Shown: positions 46,851 through 59,199 of the stretch, in pieces
Numbering within the stretch: position 1 is the stretch's first letter
Layout: each line of letters starts with the position of its first letter
Assembly: GCF_010093595.1 (NCBI RefSeq)
Contig: NW_022985447.1
Coordinates: 659,218-723,217 of the forward strand
Source: Mytilinidion resinicola
Taxonomy: Eukaryota > Ascomycota > Dothideomycetes > Mytilinidiales > Mytilinidiaceae
DNA length: 64,000 nucleotides
Reading direction: 5' to 3'
Position numbers and translations under genes: made by a program
The notes under the pieces: model-generated
What the model was told of the DNA's origin: nothing
Seen by the model: only the letters and a program-made list of their open reading frames with translations
Database searches by the model: none

Positions 46851-49188
46851 GAGCCTGCTCTTGAAAGAATGTCGATGGTAGGCGAGTATAATAAATCGAT
46901 GCACTCATGCTCCTTTGATATCACCTACTTTGAGTGCACTATGCTCACCGAGCTTACATCGCTACTATTGAGTAGTCCATTTCACGTTTACCGCTGATCT
47001 ACAATATCTCCGAGAATGAATTTTGCACCAATTGAGCACAGAGGAAATGGACAAGGGAGATAGAAACAGGGCTAGAAGGCTCACAGGGAAGAGATGCCAA
47101 GGCTCAGCGGCTTCTCGGAAGCTATAAAGGTTTCGTTTCATTGAAGACATGAAAGCTGGTGGCACATCACATAATAAGGTACCAAGGAGAATCAAGGAGA
47201 CCGTCGTTCTTCTCCTTGCAACGCCAAGAGGGCCAAGAGGCGGAGATCAGGCGACAGCGGAGATTGGAGGAACAACAGCTACGCATGCTTGTACGCGAGC
47301 GCTGGAGATTGGTTTCATGCCTAGGGTCGTGTTGTCACACGTATGGATTATGGGAAGAGGCTAGTTAGTGTTCTGTAAGATTCTAACCAATAAAATAGTT
47401 GACAAGCCCATTCCTACCAGGAAGAAGTGGCAGCCTTGAATCGTCGATACTCCGCATTTATCCGGTTCAGTCATTGTAATCGATATGGCGTCTTAGGTAG
47501 GCCGCTTTTTTGGCGCCGAAGGTGGAAAATGTAGATGAGGTTGAAACACTAGGAATGATTCAGACATTACCTCCAAACTAAAACGCTAAGAACCGGCTAC
47601 TCCCATCAACTACTGCGTTGTTCGCAAGTTAGCTGAATCAGGAGCCGGAGTATAGCCATGTTCGTAGAAATACTCGCGGTCAATGTGTATAGGTGGAGTG
47701 GACATTTGAGCGCCGGTGTTGTGTCGTCGCCTTCCGACAACCTTAGAATAGTCAGCGAAAACCATTACCTCTTGCTATGACGGGTTCATATAACGTAGAG
47801 AAGGTACAGGAACGTTTATAGCGAGTATGTAGATAGTAAATGGTGAGCAGTGAGCTTGATAGAAGGTTGTGAGTTAGTTGCTGCGCTAAACCAAAAGAGG
47901 TAAAGCTGGCCGGTCTACACGCCCGCTCGTCATGCGTTGATGTCTACGGGCCAATGTATCGTGGAGCCTCGCTTCATTTTCCATTGCATCTATCAGCTTC
48001 GAGGACTACAACGAGGTTTGATGAGTCTTCAAAAAGGCGAACGGTAACTGTACGGCCAACAGTTCCTCTCCGTACAACGACGTAGTTGAAGGTCTGGTTG
48101 ATGTCCGGTATGCTGAACGAGAATCTAAGAAGCTATTATCCAGAGATCACGTCTGGGATAGCCGCGGACGTAGCTAAGAATGTGGCAAGCAGGTATCAGA
48201 GCGCCTTAGAATGAATGGATAGCATTTCAGAGATATTGAAAGCAACTGAAGCTGACTTGTCTCGAGATCGGGGAAAGGAGAGTTTGCTAAGGAAATCGCA
48301 GCGGTCACGCCAGAGACTACCAATCTAGTACTCTCGGCGTTAAGTGGCGGCCTACAGCGCAAAATAGCCTATTACAATTCCGGTAGACACGGTTTGAACA
48401 GCATTAAAGATATGAATGCTAAGAAAATGGGGCATGAATAGATGCGGGAAGTCTGGCGATTGGACGACACGAAAATAATCCCGGGGATAACACCTTGATC
48501 CACAGAACCAGACGAAAACATCGCTCACTCGATTACGAAAAAGGATAGATACGTCCTATTAGACAACTACGACAGCAGTTCTGATGCCTCGGTTTAGAGG
48601 TGCTCCAGTACCCTTTGTGAAGAGTCGACCGTGCCTTTCGAGGTGGGCTGAGATATTGAGATAGTATGAGACATTTTCATCTTGTCTAGAGCTTATGGAA
48701 CAGTTTGAAGTACCTTAAGGAATAGCAGGTAAGTGTATACATAATCCTAAGGAGCGTAGCTTGGAGTAGACTTCAGCAAGAGCTAATAGAGAGCAAATCC
48801 AGGAAACTGAGATGAAGACTTGCCTATCAAGCGCAGATCGATACGTAGTTTTTATTATCAAGGCCTTCTCGGGTCTGCGCCATCGTAACTTCGATGTTGA
48901 TTTCCGTGATCAAGCGGGTGTTGCGTGAGGTGAAAGAGAATGCCAGGTAGCCGAGAGTAGCCTAGCGCCTCCGCTTTTTCCTCGGCTCGAGGACCAGCCA
49001 CCTGCCCTTCATCTTGCTTGTCTCTCAGAGTCTCAGTCCATCCACGCCGTTCATTTCATTGTCTCACTCTCGAGCACCTCTTTCCCGTGTTCTCTCTCTA
49101 TACACTCTCACGACCCACCACTTCACATCGCCCTCACTAGACCGCCCTCCAGCATCACAGCTACTCGCATCTGTGCGACACTTGCGCT
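46851..49188. other. gene-poor region with decayed coding sequence
   Basis: There are 2.3 kb without an intact gene. A decayed plus-strand frame around 48230-48600 is listed separately. Pyrimidine-rich sequence from 49010 to 49150 looks like the leader of the KH-domain gene. Confidence 0.45.
48250..48598 (+). pseudogene. decayed open reading frame, family unknown
   Basis: One frame reads protein-like blocks (EFAKEIAAVTPETTNLVLSA, GRHGLNSIKDMNAKKMGHE, MREVWRLDDTKIIPG, ITKKDRYVLLDNYDSSSD) separated by TAG, TGA and TAG. The regular in-frame stops without shifts suggest a formerly coding sequence inactivated by point changes. I do not recognise the family. Confidence 0.3.
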
Positions 49189-51109
49189 ATGGCAGCCCAG
49201 CAGCCAGATATTTCTGCAATCTTGGCCGCTCTCGGTATGCGATCAGTCCTTCATCGCATTGTGGCCTCACTAATAGAATGAATGCGCAGCTGCCCAGCGG
49301 CCTGCTGGTGCCTCTTCCCAACCACCGCCGCAAGGTCTGCCTCCACAAGGATACGGTATCCAGACACCCACACCACCCGTGCTCCAGTATGGACTCCCTC
49401 AGCCTACGAACTCCGGCAGCCTCGACTTGAGTGCGATAAAGCCCGTCAGCACTGGCTCGGTGAGCCTCCAGGACGCTCTCGCAAAAGCACGAGGCTTCGC
49501 AGCGGAGAAGGGATTGGCATACGATTCAGGAAGGAATAGCTCTGGTATGTTTGCCCCTCTAGTGGCTCGTTCCATTGTTCATTCACTCACGCTTTTGGAA
49601 TAGGACCCAGAGATGATCCGAGGTTAGCAGGCCGTTCTTACCGTCGATCGCGATCGCGATCGCGGTCTCCTCCACGGCAAAATAACCTTAGAGATAGTTA
49701 TAATCCATACCGAGACGATCGTCGCGAAGACCCTAGGCGAGGTGGTATTGGTTACTCGAGAGATAGATCTCGTTCCCCACCCCGTGGTGGACGCGACACG
49801 TTCAGCCCTCCCCGCGGAGCCTATGGTGGTCGACGCTCCCCTCCAGTGAACGACAACGTTGAGACTATAGTCATCGAATCGTCTCTCGTGGGACTAGTCA
49901 TTGGCCGCTCGGGCGAAAATCTCCGTCGTATTGAAGAGGAAACTGGCACCCGCATTCAGTTCGTCACTGGTCCTGAAGCTGGGGGACCACAGCGTCAATG
50001 CAAAATCACCGGAAACCCCCGCGCGCGTGTTGATGCAAAGCGAGAAATCAACCGGATCATCGAAGAGAATGGTGGCAATCCCGCCCGTGAAGCCCAAGGT
50101 GCACGAGGCGCCAGAGCAAGCTCCAAGACCCACCAACCTGCCCTTCGCGAAGGAGAGAACAGTGTTCAAATCATGGTTCCGGACAGAACCGTCGGACTGA
50201 TCATCGGACGAGGAGGCGAGACCATTCGCGATCTACAAGAACGTAGCGGTTGTCATGTCAATATTGTTGGCGAGAACAAGAGTGTGAATGGTCTGCGCCC
50301 TGTAAACCTCATCGGTACACCACAAGCTTCTGCCCGGGCCAAGGAACTCATTCTGGAGATCGTCGACAGTGATACCAAGACTCTTACCCAACAACAAGAG
50401 GGAGGACGCCGGGACAACTTTGACCAGTTCGCGAATACCAACGCCCCTGCAGCTGCAGGTGGAAAGGTCAATGACTCCATCATGGTTCCTTCGGATGCCG
50501 TTGGTATGATCATTGGCAAAGGTATGGTTTCCCTTTGGCACGCTTAGAGGAATTTGCTGACACCTGGGTAGGCGGAGAAACCATCAAAGAAATGCAGAAC
50601 ACCAGTGGATGCAAGATCAACGTTTCCCAGGCTTCAGGTGCCGATATCGAACGCGAAATCGGTCTTGTTGGAACTAGACAGGCGATTGAAGATGCCAAGA
50701 AGGCTATCTGGGAGAAGGTTGACTCAGTTGTAAGTATTATTCTTCCTCCCTTAGCCTGCTCTTTACTAATTAAATTCAGAAAGAGAAGAACGGTGGTGGC
50801 TATGGCGGTGGTGGAAACAACAACAGGAGACCCCCACCACGTGACAACGGAAACTATAATGACCCGTACTCACAACCACAGCAACAGCAGCCCTATGGGC
50901 AAGTACAGCATGCTAGCCAGCCTCCTCCACCAGCGAATCCAATGGTGCCACCACCTCAAGGAGCTGCTGGTGGAGAAGACCCCTATGCGGTCTGGGGAGG
51001 TTACCAGAACTACGCCGCATATTGGTATGCTGCCATGGCTGCTGGCGCCCAACAGCAGGGGCAAACACCAGGCCAAGGTGAGCAGAAGCGACCGCCACCC
51101 TCCGCCTGA
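49189..51109 (+). CDS. three-KH-domain RNA-binding protein (FUBP/PCBP type)
   Basis: Five exons (49189-49234, 49290-49544, 49604-50521, 50572-50729, 50780-51109) encode 568 residues. The N terminus MAAQQPDISAILAALAAQRP leads into a Pro/Gln linker and an Arg/Ser-rich segment (RRSRSRSRSPPR). Three KH domains follow, each with the GxxG loop: GLVIGRSGENLRRIEEETG, GLIIGRGGETIRDLQERSG and GMIIGKGGETIKEMQNTSG. The third is split by an intron right in its GxxG loop. The C terminus is Gly/Asn/Gln/Tyr-rich low complexity (NGGGYGGGGNNNRR, YSQPQQQQPYG). KH proteins bind single-stranded RNA or DNA; this layout resembles fungal FUSE-binding-like splicing or mRNA-stability factors. A cryptic donor (GTGAGC) at about 51078 could allow another C terminus. 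Confidence 0.93.
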
Positions 51110-52154
51110 GTACCAGCTTGATGTGTCCACCGTGACGTTGGTGCGCTTGCTGCTGAGACTTCGACGCTTGATGCATGACCGCATGACCGATGCTTTGCGA
51201 TCTTTCTCTGATGGCTTGACCCTCACTTCACGCTTGGACTGCGTCTCATGGCTTGATTCTCACTCTACACTTTGGCTATTCTCCGACTACTCTGACATAC
51301 CGGCAACCCTTCAGGGTCTGAAGTCTTGAACTATGGCTGATGCTCGTCTGATCGCATGTCCAACATGGTTGACTACCACTCAGGATGACTCCGAAAACTT
51401 TTGAACCACTTCCCCGGACGGACAGATTTGATACCTACTGCTGCTGCATCTTGATTGGCTCCAACTTGACTACATCTGGATGACATGCTTGGCTTGCGAC
51501 CATCGGGTCATCATTATCTTGCACCTGAGCGGCCGGATGGTCCCTGGTTGCTTTTCCTTGGTTGTCCTGCTGTTGCGATATGACCATGACTCGAGCTCTC
51601 CAGTTTTTCGATCTCTTCCTTGCGAACAGTGCACGATGCTTTCTCTCTCTTGCGTTCTTGTCTATCTTTGGAGCTATGTTTTAATAACGGTAAGGATTCG
51701 GATATGGTTGCTTCTCTCGGTTGACGGCATCACGACAACTAGCGGCGGACGGAAAAGGGTTCGGCGTGGGAGGATGCTTACTGCGATCATCAGTCGTCGT
51801 GTACGATACATAGCTATCAATCCAACAGTTCTCAGATCGACTATGCGATATTGTGATTCAGTACCCGGACACTGCTCTGTTAGGCATTGAGGAGGTCATC
51901 AATCTCTCACGGCGATAAATTATGTTTTGTTAATACGTTCAAAAACCTGTCAAGGGACCTCTAGCATAGGCAAAGCAGACGAGTGCTGTGCTCTCAAAAC
52001 GCCGTGGGGATAGAGTACCCAAACACCAGACCCACCCCCATGGCTCATGTATGTACAGTGGGCTATTCAATCTTGTTACTAATCCCAGACATAAAAGTGA
52101 GATACTGTCACGTGATATATGATCTGTTACAGAAAACAGGGGTTTGCCGGTGCT

Positions 52155-52168
52155 TCGGAGGCGGCCGC
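52155..52168 (+). promoter_or_regulatory. UaY-like half-matched site upstream of the xanthine dehydrogenase gene
   Basis: TCGGAGGCGGCCGC differs in the last base from the Aspergillus UaY consensus TCGG-N6-CCGA, which controls purine catabolism genes. It is about 475 bp upstream of the start. One mismatch in a short motif is weak evidence. Confidence 0.3.
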
Positions 52169-52412
52169 ACCTTTACATGAAGCCGCAGCCATGACCAGTT
52201 CTACCATGCTCTGCGCGCTCAAAAGAAACCCCTCTGAGGACTCGTGCCGAGCTGTGGTGAAGCAGCAGTTCTAGCCAAACAACGGGCTGGATCTGAGATC
52301 TGGGGGTTTGCCCCTCACACAAAACCGTCTACTTTAGCGGCCTATGACGGCCATCTCCGCCCTCCTACATGCAGCAAACTGTCAACTCCAGGCGCGGGAC
52401 ATAGCCTTAGAT

Positions 52413-52419
52413 GATAAGA
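52413..52419 (+). promoter_or_regulatory. AreA-type GATA site
   Basis: TGATAAG fits the HGATAR consensus of the nitrogen regulator AreA, 223 bp before the start of the xanthine dehydrogenase gene, whose homologues are under nitrogen control. A single site is weak evidence. Confidence 0.3.
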
Positions 52420-52641
52420 CCCACAGCCACCGAATTGCCTGCCGTATCATTCGTCAGCCTGTGTTTCTTCTTCTCATCGGGAGCCGGTCTGCCGCGGCGT
52501 CAACCCATATCTTACTGACCTGCCCCACTGCTTCTAATACCTGCAGGGTAGCTTTCCCCAGTGCTGTGGTCCTTTAGATTTTTTGTTTGCTCTTCCAGGG
52601 ACCCAGACTTCTAATTTCTTTCTTACTTGTGCACTATCAAG

Positions 52642-55600
52642 ATGGCACCTGGCATTGTCGAGCCTGCTGTGTCGGTGGAGTCGACGCGGTCTTTGATCTC
52701 AGTCACCGACGCCTACGATGACACGCTCCGCTTTTACCTCAATGGCACTAAAGTCATCCTAGATTCTGCTGACCCAGAAGTCACTTTGTTAGAGTACCTG
52801 CGAGGCATTGGACTTACGGGGACGAAGCTTGGTTGTGCTGAGGGAGGATGTGGCGCTTGTACAGTTGTGAGTGGCAATACTACCTACTGAAATATATCGA
52901 TCCCAAAACTGACCGAACCAGGTTGTCTCCCAATATAATCCTACGACTAGGCAAGTCTACCATGCCTCAGTCAATGCCTGCCTCGCACCGCTGGTAAGTG
53001 TCGACGGCAAGCATGTTATCACGGTGGAGGGCATTGGGAACGTCAAGCAACCTCATCCAGCACAGGAGAGGATAGCCAAGAGCAACGGCAGCCAATGCGG
53101 TTTCTGTACCCCTGGCATTGTCATGGTATCTTCTTCCTATTTTTTCCTTGGGGTTAAGCTAATTTGAAGATAGAGCCTATACGCTCTCCTTCGAAATGAT
53201 CCCAACCCCACCGAACACGACGTTGAAGAGGCCTTCGATGGCAACCTCTGCAGGTGTACGGGATACCGACCGATATTGGACGCTGCTCAGAGCTTCAGTG
53301 CGGAAAGAACTTGCGGAAAAGCCACCGCAAATGGAGGAGGAGGATGTTGTATGGAGAAGAATGGCAACGGGGATGGATGCTGTAAGAGTGGAGTCGACGG
53401 CGAAGAGCAACCGATCAAGAGATTTACGCCCCCTGGATTCATCGAATACAAGCCTGATACCGAGCTCATATTCCCTCCCATGCTCCGCAAACACGACTTC
53501 AAACCCCTAGCATTTGGTAATAAGAGGAAGCGGTGGTTTAGGCCCGTCACTTTACAGCAGCTACTGGAGATAAAGAGCGCATACCCCTCGGCGAAGATCA
53601 TCGGAGGTAGCACCGAGACGCAGATTGAGATCAAGTTCAAGGCTATGCAATATTCCGCTTCGGTCTTTGTCGGAGATATTCCAGAGCTTCGGCAGTACTC
53701 ATTCGAAGATGACTACTTAGAAATTGGTGGAAACATCGTGCTCACCGACCTGGAGAAGATCGCCAAAGAGGCTGTCAAACATTACGGAGAGGCCTGCGGT
53801 CAGCCTTTTGCTGCTATCCTAAAGGCGATTCGATACTTTGCAGGAAGGCAAATCCGGAACGTTGGCACTCCAGCTGGAAACCTTGCAACAGCTTCCCCTA
53901 TTTCCGATCTGAACCCCGTCTTTGTTGCGTCCAACGCGACCCTAATTGCGAAATCCCTCGACAAGACCACGGAGATACCCATGTCCGAGTTCTTCAAGGG
54001 TTACCGCGTCACGGCTCTACCTCCCGATGCCGTCATTGCCGGCCTGCGGATACCAGCTGCTAAAGAAAAGGGGGAATACATGAGGGCCTACAAACAAGCG
54101 AAGAGGAAAGATGACGATATTGCCATCGTCAACGCAGCTTTAAGAGTCCATCTCAATGACGCCTATGTCGTTGAAAACGTGAGTCTAGTATATGGCGGTA
54201 TGGCACCTATCACAATTGCTGCTAAGAAGGCTGGAGAGTTCCTAGATGGTAAGAAATGGACCGATCCGGCGACTCTGGAGGGTGTCATGGGTGCCCTGGA
54301 AGAGGATTTCGATCTAAGATTCGGCGTTCCTGGCGGTATGGCGACATACAGGAAGTCCCTTGCTCTCGGCTTCTTCTACAAGTTCTACAACGAAGTCCTA
54401 GCTGAGCTCAAGGCCGAGGAGGCTATCGTGGATGCAGAGGCAATCGGCGAGATTGAACGGATCATATCCCACGGATCCAAGGATCATGCTTCTGCGAAAG
54501 CGTATGAGCAGAAGATTCTAGGCTCGGAACGACCGCACGTTGCTGCGATGAAGCAATGTACTGGAGAAGCTCAATACACTGACGACATCCCTGTACAGAA
54601 GAACGAGCTTTATGGATGTCTCGTCCTATCTACCAAAGCACATGCAAAGCTCGTTAGTGTAGATCCATCGGCAGCATTGGATCTCCCTGGAGTCTTCGAC
54701 TACGTGGACCACCACGACCTCCCGAATCCTGAGGCCAATTGGTGGGGTGCTCCTGTGGCCGATGAAGTCTTCTTCGCCGTAGACGAGGTGTTCACTGCCG
54801 GTCAGCCAATTGGCATCATACTTGCCTCGTCTGCGAAGCAAGCAGAAGCTGCTGCCCGGGCTGTCAAGGTCGAGTATGAAGATCTTCCAGCTATTTTCAC
54901 GATTGAAGAGGCTATCGAGAAGGAGAGCTACTTCGAACATTTCCGCTACATCATCAAGGGCGACACTGAGAAGGCCTTCGCTGAAGCAGATCATGTCTTC
55001 ACCGGCATAGCGAGGATGGGCGGCCAGGAGCATTTCTACCTCGAGACTCAAGCAGTGGTTGTAGTTCCGAAACACGAAGACGGAGAAATGGATGTCTTCA
55101 GCAGCACACAGAATCCGACCGAGACCCAGGCGTATGTGGCTCAAGTCACAGGAGTTGATGCCAACAAGATTGTTTCGAGAGTAAAGCGTATGGGAGGTGG
55201 TTTCGGTGGTAAGGAGACTAGGTCTGTTCAACTTGCTGGTATCTGCGCCGTTGCCGCAAAGAAGGCTCGACGGCCAGTGCGGTGCATGCTCAACCGAGAC
55301 GAGGATATCATGACTTCTGGTCAGCGTCATCCCTTCCTCGGAAGGTGGAAAGTTGCGGTTAATAAGGACGGCAAAATCCAAGCTCTCGATGCAGACGTAA
55401 TCAACAACGGCGGTTGGAGTCAAGATCTGAGTGCTGCTGTCGTCGATCGAGCACTGTCCCATGTCGACGGAGTGTACATGATTCCAAACATCCACGTCCG
55501 GGGACGAATCGCGAAGACCAACACCGTCTCCAACACAGCATTCCGAGGCTTCGGTGGACCGCAAGGCATGTTCATCGCCGAGTCCTACATGTCAGAAGTC

Positions 55601-56892
55601 GCAGACCATCTCAACATTCCCGTCGAGAAGTTCCGCGAGATCAACATGTACAAGCCCGGCGAAGAAACCCACTTCAACCAAGAACTCAAAGACTTCTACG
55701 TCCCCCTCATGTACAAACAAGTACAAGATGAATCCAACTACGCCCAACGCCGCCAAGCCATCGAAGAGTTCAACGCAACCCACAAATGGAACAAGCGCGG
55801 CCTTGCCATCATCCCCACCAAATTCGGCATCTCCTTCACAGCCCTCTTCCTCAACCAAGCTGGCGCCCTCGTCCACATCTACCACGACGGCTCCGTCCTC
55901 CTCGCGCACGGCGGCACAGAAATGGGCCAAGGCCTACACACCAAGATGACCATGATCGCAGCCGAAGCACTCCAAGTGCCGCAATCCAGCGTCTTCATCT
56001 CCGAAACCGCCACCAACACGGTCGCCAACACGTCGTCGACGGCCGCCTCGGCCTCGTCCGACCTCAACGGCTACGCCATCTGGAACGCTTGCGAGCAGCT
56101 CAACGAGCGCCTGGCGCCCTACCGCGCCAAGCTCGGCCCGGACGCGACCATGAAGCAGCTCGCGCACGCCGCCTACTTCGACCGCGTCAACCTCTCGGCC
56201 AACGGCTTCTACAAGACGCCCGACATCGGCTACGTCTGGGGGCCTAACACGGGGCAGATGTTCTTCTACTTCACGCAGGGCGTCGCGGCCGCCGAGGTCG
56301 AGATCGACACGCTGACGGGCGACTGGACGTGCCGGCGCGCGGACATCAAGATGGACGTCGGCCGCAGCATCAACCCGGCCATCGACTACGGCCAGATCGA
56401 GGGCGCGTTTGTGCAGGGCCAGGGCCTGTTCACGACGGAGGAGATGCTGTGGCATCGGGCCAGTGGGCAGATTTTCACGCGCGGGCCCGGCGCGTATAAG
56501 ATCCCGGGCTTTCGGGATGTGCCGCAGGAGATGAATGTGAGTTTGTTGAAGGATGTGCAGTGGGAGAATTTGAGGACGATTCAGCGGAGTCGTGGGGTTG
56601 GTATGTTTGATTTTTGATTTTTTTCTACCCTGTTCCCTTTTGAGGCTTGAGGTGGATCTGAGTGCTAACTTGAGGGATAGGCGAACCGCCGCTGTTCATG
56701 GGCTCGGCTGTCTTCTTCGCTATCCGCGATGCGCTGAAGGCTGCGAGGAAGCAGTTCGGCGAGGAGGAGGTGCTTAGTTTGGTCTCACCGGCGACGGTGG
56801 AGCGGATTAGGGTTAGTTGTGCGGATCCGATTATCCAGCGGGCACGGGTGGAGCCGAGGGAGGGGGAGAAGAGCTTCTTCATTTCGATCTAA
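52642..56892 (+). CDS. hxA: xanthine dehydrogenase / purine hydroxylase I (HxA)
   Basis: Four exons (52642-52866, 52922-53125, 53174-56600, 56681-56892) encode 1,355 residues, the full length for the family. The enzyme oxidises hypoxanthine and xanthine to urate with molybdopterin, two 2Fe-2S clusters and FAD. First cluster: [10 protein letters not shown] (Cys65, 70, 73); second: QCGFCTPG and CRCTGYRP. A Gly/Cys-rich insertion ([18 protein letters not shown]) follows, as in other fungal enzymes. The FAD domain has [17 protein letters not shown] and [19 protein letters not shown]. The molybdenum domain shows [35 protein letters not shown] and [15 protein letters not shown], with the catalytic Glu expected in the last exon region. 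There is no peroxisomal signal (ends FISI). Likely induced by purines and nitrogen limitation. Confidence 0.97.
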
Positions 56893-57214
56893 GGGGCAAA
56901 CCTGGAAATAGAAAAGGTGGGATAAGAAGAAGTCGAAAGTGTACTGTATTTTTCTGAGACGGGGCGGCTTATATCGAATAGAAAAGGGGTCAGCACTCGT
57001 TCAGGGATCGTGATGGCTTTTCAGTTTTCTTGATTTTGGTTTGATTTTGTTTGGTAGAAATTTAGAGTCAGATCTATGTTCTATCATGCATACACTGAAG
57101 GGATACTCATAAGCAACTGTCAGCTTCCTACCTTCAGGGGTGTTGTCGAGGTAAAGCCATCGCAGTTCACATTAGGACAGGGCCAAAATCCGAAAGCAGA
57201 TCACCACAATCTAC
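56893..57214. other. 3' spacer between convergent genes
   Basis: A 322-bp spacer between the convergent stop codons of the xanthine dehydrogenase and aminotransferase genes. No gene seen. Confidence 0.5.
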
Positions 57215-58918
57215 CTAATCATGGATATACTTCTTCAACCCCCTCAGCCTCTCCATTGCATTTTCGAGCACACTATCCTCCTTGCACACCGCAAACCGTA
57301 GCCAGTCCTCAACGATATGTGCGTTCTGCGGCGTGAAGAACTCGGTCGGCGGGATAGCAGCAACCCCGAGCTCCTTGATCAAGAACCACGAGAGCTTGAA
57401 GTCGCGCGGCCGCGAGGCGACGTGGGGCGGGAAGTCGTAGTCGGCCGGCAGTTTCACGCGCGACATATTCACGAGGACGAAGTAGCCGCCTTCAGGGTCG
57501 GAGTACTGTTTGCGAGAAAAAGAGACAATTAGCATCAAAACAGGGGTCACAGATAGGGGTAGAACAAAGTGAAGTCTTACCGGTAGCCCCAACTCGTCCC
57601 ACACAGCGTTGAACTTGGTCATCTTCGCGCGCATTTCCCGCTTGCTCTGGTTCCAGAAGTCGTGCTTGTCCGCCTCTTCGAAGCCGACGGCGGTGGCTTC
57701 TTGCAATGGGGAGACGCTGCTGTAGCAGATTCGGGTGTGGGCTGCGGATACGTATTTGATGAGATTCTCGGGGCCGATTAGCCAGCCTACGCGCCAGCCT
57801 GTGGCGTAGAAGTTCTTCCCGCCGGAGCCGACGGTTAGGGTGAGGCGGTCGATCTCGGGGGAGAGGGTTGCGACGCGCGTGAAGGGGACGTAGTAGAGGC
57901 GGTCGTACACCTCGTCGCTGAGGATGATGATGCCGTGTTTCACGCATAGCTCGCCCACTGCTAGCAGTTCCTCGCGCGAGAAGACCTTGCCGATGGGGTT
58001 GTGTGGGCTGTTGAGGACGACCATGCGTGTGCGGGGTGTGATGGCGGCTTCGAATTGCTCCATGTCGATCTTCCACTCGGAGGCTGAGGAGGTGGTGGTA
58101 GAGCCGTTTGGGGGTGGATGCATGGGGACGTAGACAACTTTGCCGCCGGGCATCTCGATGTTGGAGATATACTGGTCGAAGAAGGGCTCGAAGACGATGA
58201 CTTCGTCGCCGGCCTCGAGGAAGGCCATGAAGGCGGAGAGCATGCCTGGGATGACAGTATCAGCTTCTGATATAGTACCTCGAGCGTTTCTTCAAGGACG
58301 TGGAGTTGTATCCCAAACATCTTGATTCAAGGTCACGAATGGCTGGGCGTATCCGTACCCTCGTTTGCACCCGTTGTGATGGTAACCTCCGTCTCTGGGT
58401 TTATCTCACGGCCGAAGAAAGGTGAGTAGGCATTCGCAATGGCCTTCTTTAGTCGTGGCCGGCCTTTTGTGGGAGAGTATTGGTTGCATTCTACTTTATC
58501 CAGTGACGCTTTTGCAGCATCAATGACGAATTGAGGAGGATTGTAGCCAAAGAACCCCTGGCCCATGTTCACGATAGGCTGAATGGGAGAGGCGGCGGCA
58601 GCTTCATTGACGATGGACCTGGTTGTGCACACCAAAGTTAGCAAAAAGTTCCCCATTGGTGCTCTTCTTATGGTAGAAATGGCAGATTATGGAGGGGAAG
58701 AGGAATAAAGGGCCAATTGGTTACCAGACATCCTGATTCTGGCGCGCGACTCTCGCCGCCGGCTTGATGGGGTCTCTGCGTTCTGCGGCGGTAGACATTG
58801 GGCGGATGGAGGGATTGATCAAGCTCGGGGAGGGAAGTGGGGGGGCTCTGTGTTTGTGTCTGAAGAGTGAAGGGACAGGGCGGGTGGTTCTGGCTAGCGA
58901 CGACAGCCAGCTTGTCAT
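57215..58918 (-). CDS. BNA3: kynurenine-oxoglutarate aminotransferase (BNA3 type, fold-type I PLP enzyme)
   Basis: Four exons (58918-58725, 58618-58359, 58245-57581, 57505-57215) encode 469 residues. The enzyme converts kynurenine to kynurenic acid and may act as cysteine-S-conjugate lyase. Blocks: VWSIVNEAAAASPIQPIVNM, GQGFFGYNPP, CNQYSPTKGRPRLKKAIAN, TGANEGMLSAFMAFLEAGDEV, LNSPHNPIGKVFSREEL, IILSDEVYDRLYY and the PLP lysine in VGSGGKNFYATGWRVGWLIG. The first 40 residues (MTSWLSSLARTTRPVPSLFR) are basic and Ser-rich, a probable mitochondrial presequence; an internal ATG (MSTAAERRDPIKPAARV) could give a cytosolic form. It is divergent from WRNIP1 across 281 bp. Confidence 0.93.
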
Positions 58919-59199
58919 TGCAGGGCGAGCGGCAAGTGAGAAGGAGTGTGAGGCTGGGCTGATATAGCGGAGTCAGCGTGGTGTTGAGTTTTCGGCATTG
59001 CGTGCTCTATTTTGCCCCCAAGCAGCCCAACGATGCCGCGTTTCTGCCCTCCCGAAACCCCACCGTGCCCACCCCCTACGTGCCCCTCCACACGTCTCTG
59101 TGTAGCGCTATCGGGCCGTCCTCTGCAAGTTGCCGAGACCGGTCCGCATCCAGTGACCTCGTGTTCTGCCCCGGATTATTCTCTCCGCGCTACCAAGAA

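Larger units (their letters stand above)
51110..52641. other. 3' region of the KH gene and promoter of the purine hydroxylase gene
   Basis: There is no supported gene in 1.5 kb. Possible nitrogen and purine control sites lie at 52155 and 52413 (separate entries). Confidence 0.45.

Noticed and set aside
51480..51890. Open frame of 136 codons downstream of the KH gene
   Set aside because: No motif, hydrophobic and arginine-rich composition typical of chance translation, and it lies in the probable 3' region of the KH gene.
54626..55564. Minus-strand frame of 312 codons inside xanthine dehydrogenase
   Set aside because: It is an antisense shadow of a strongly conserved coding frame.
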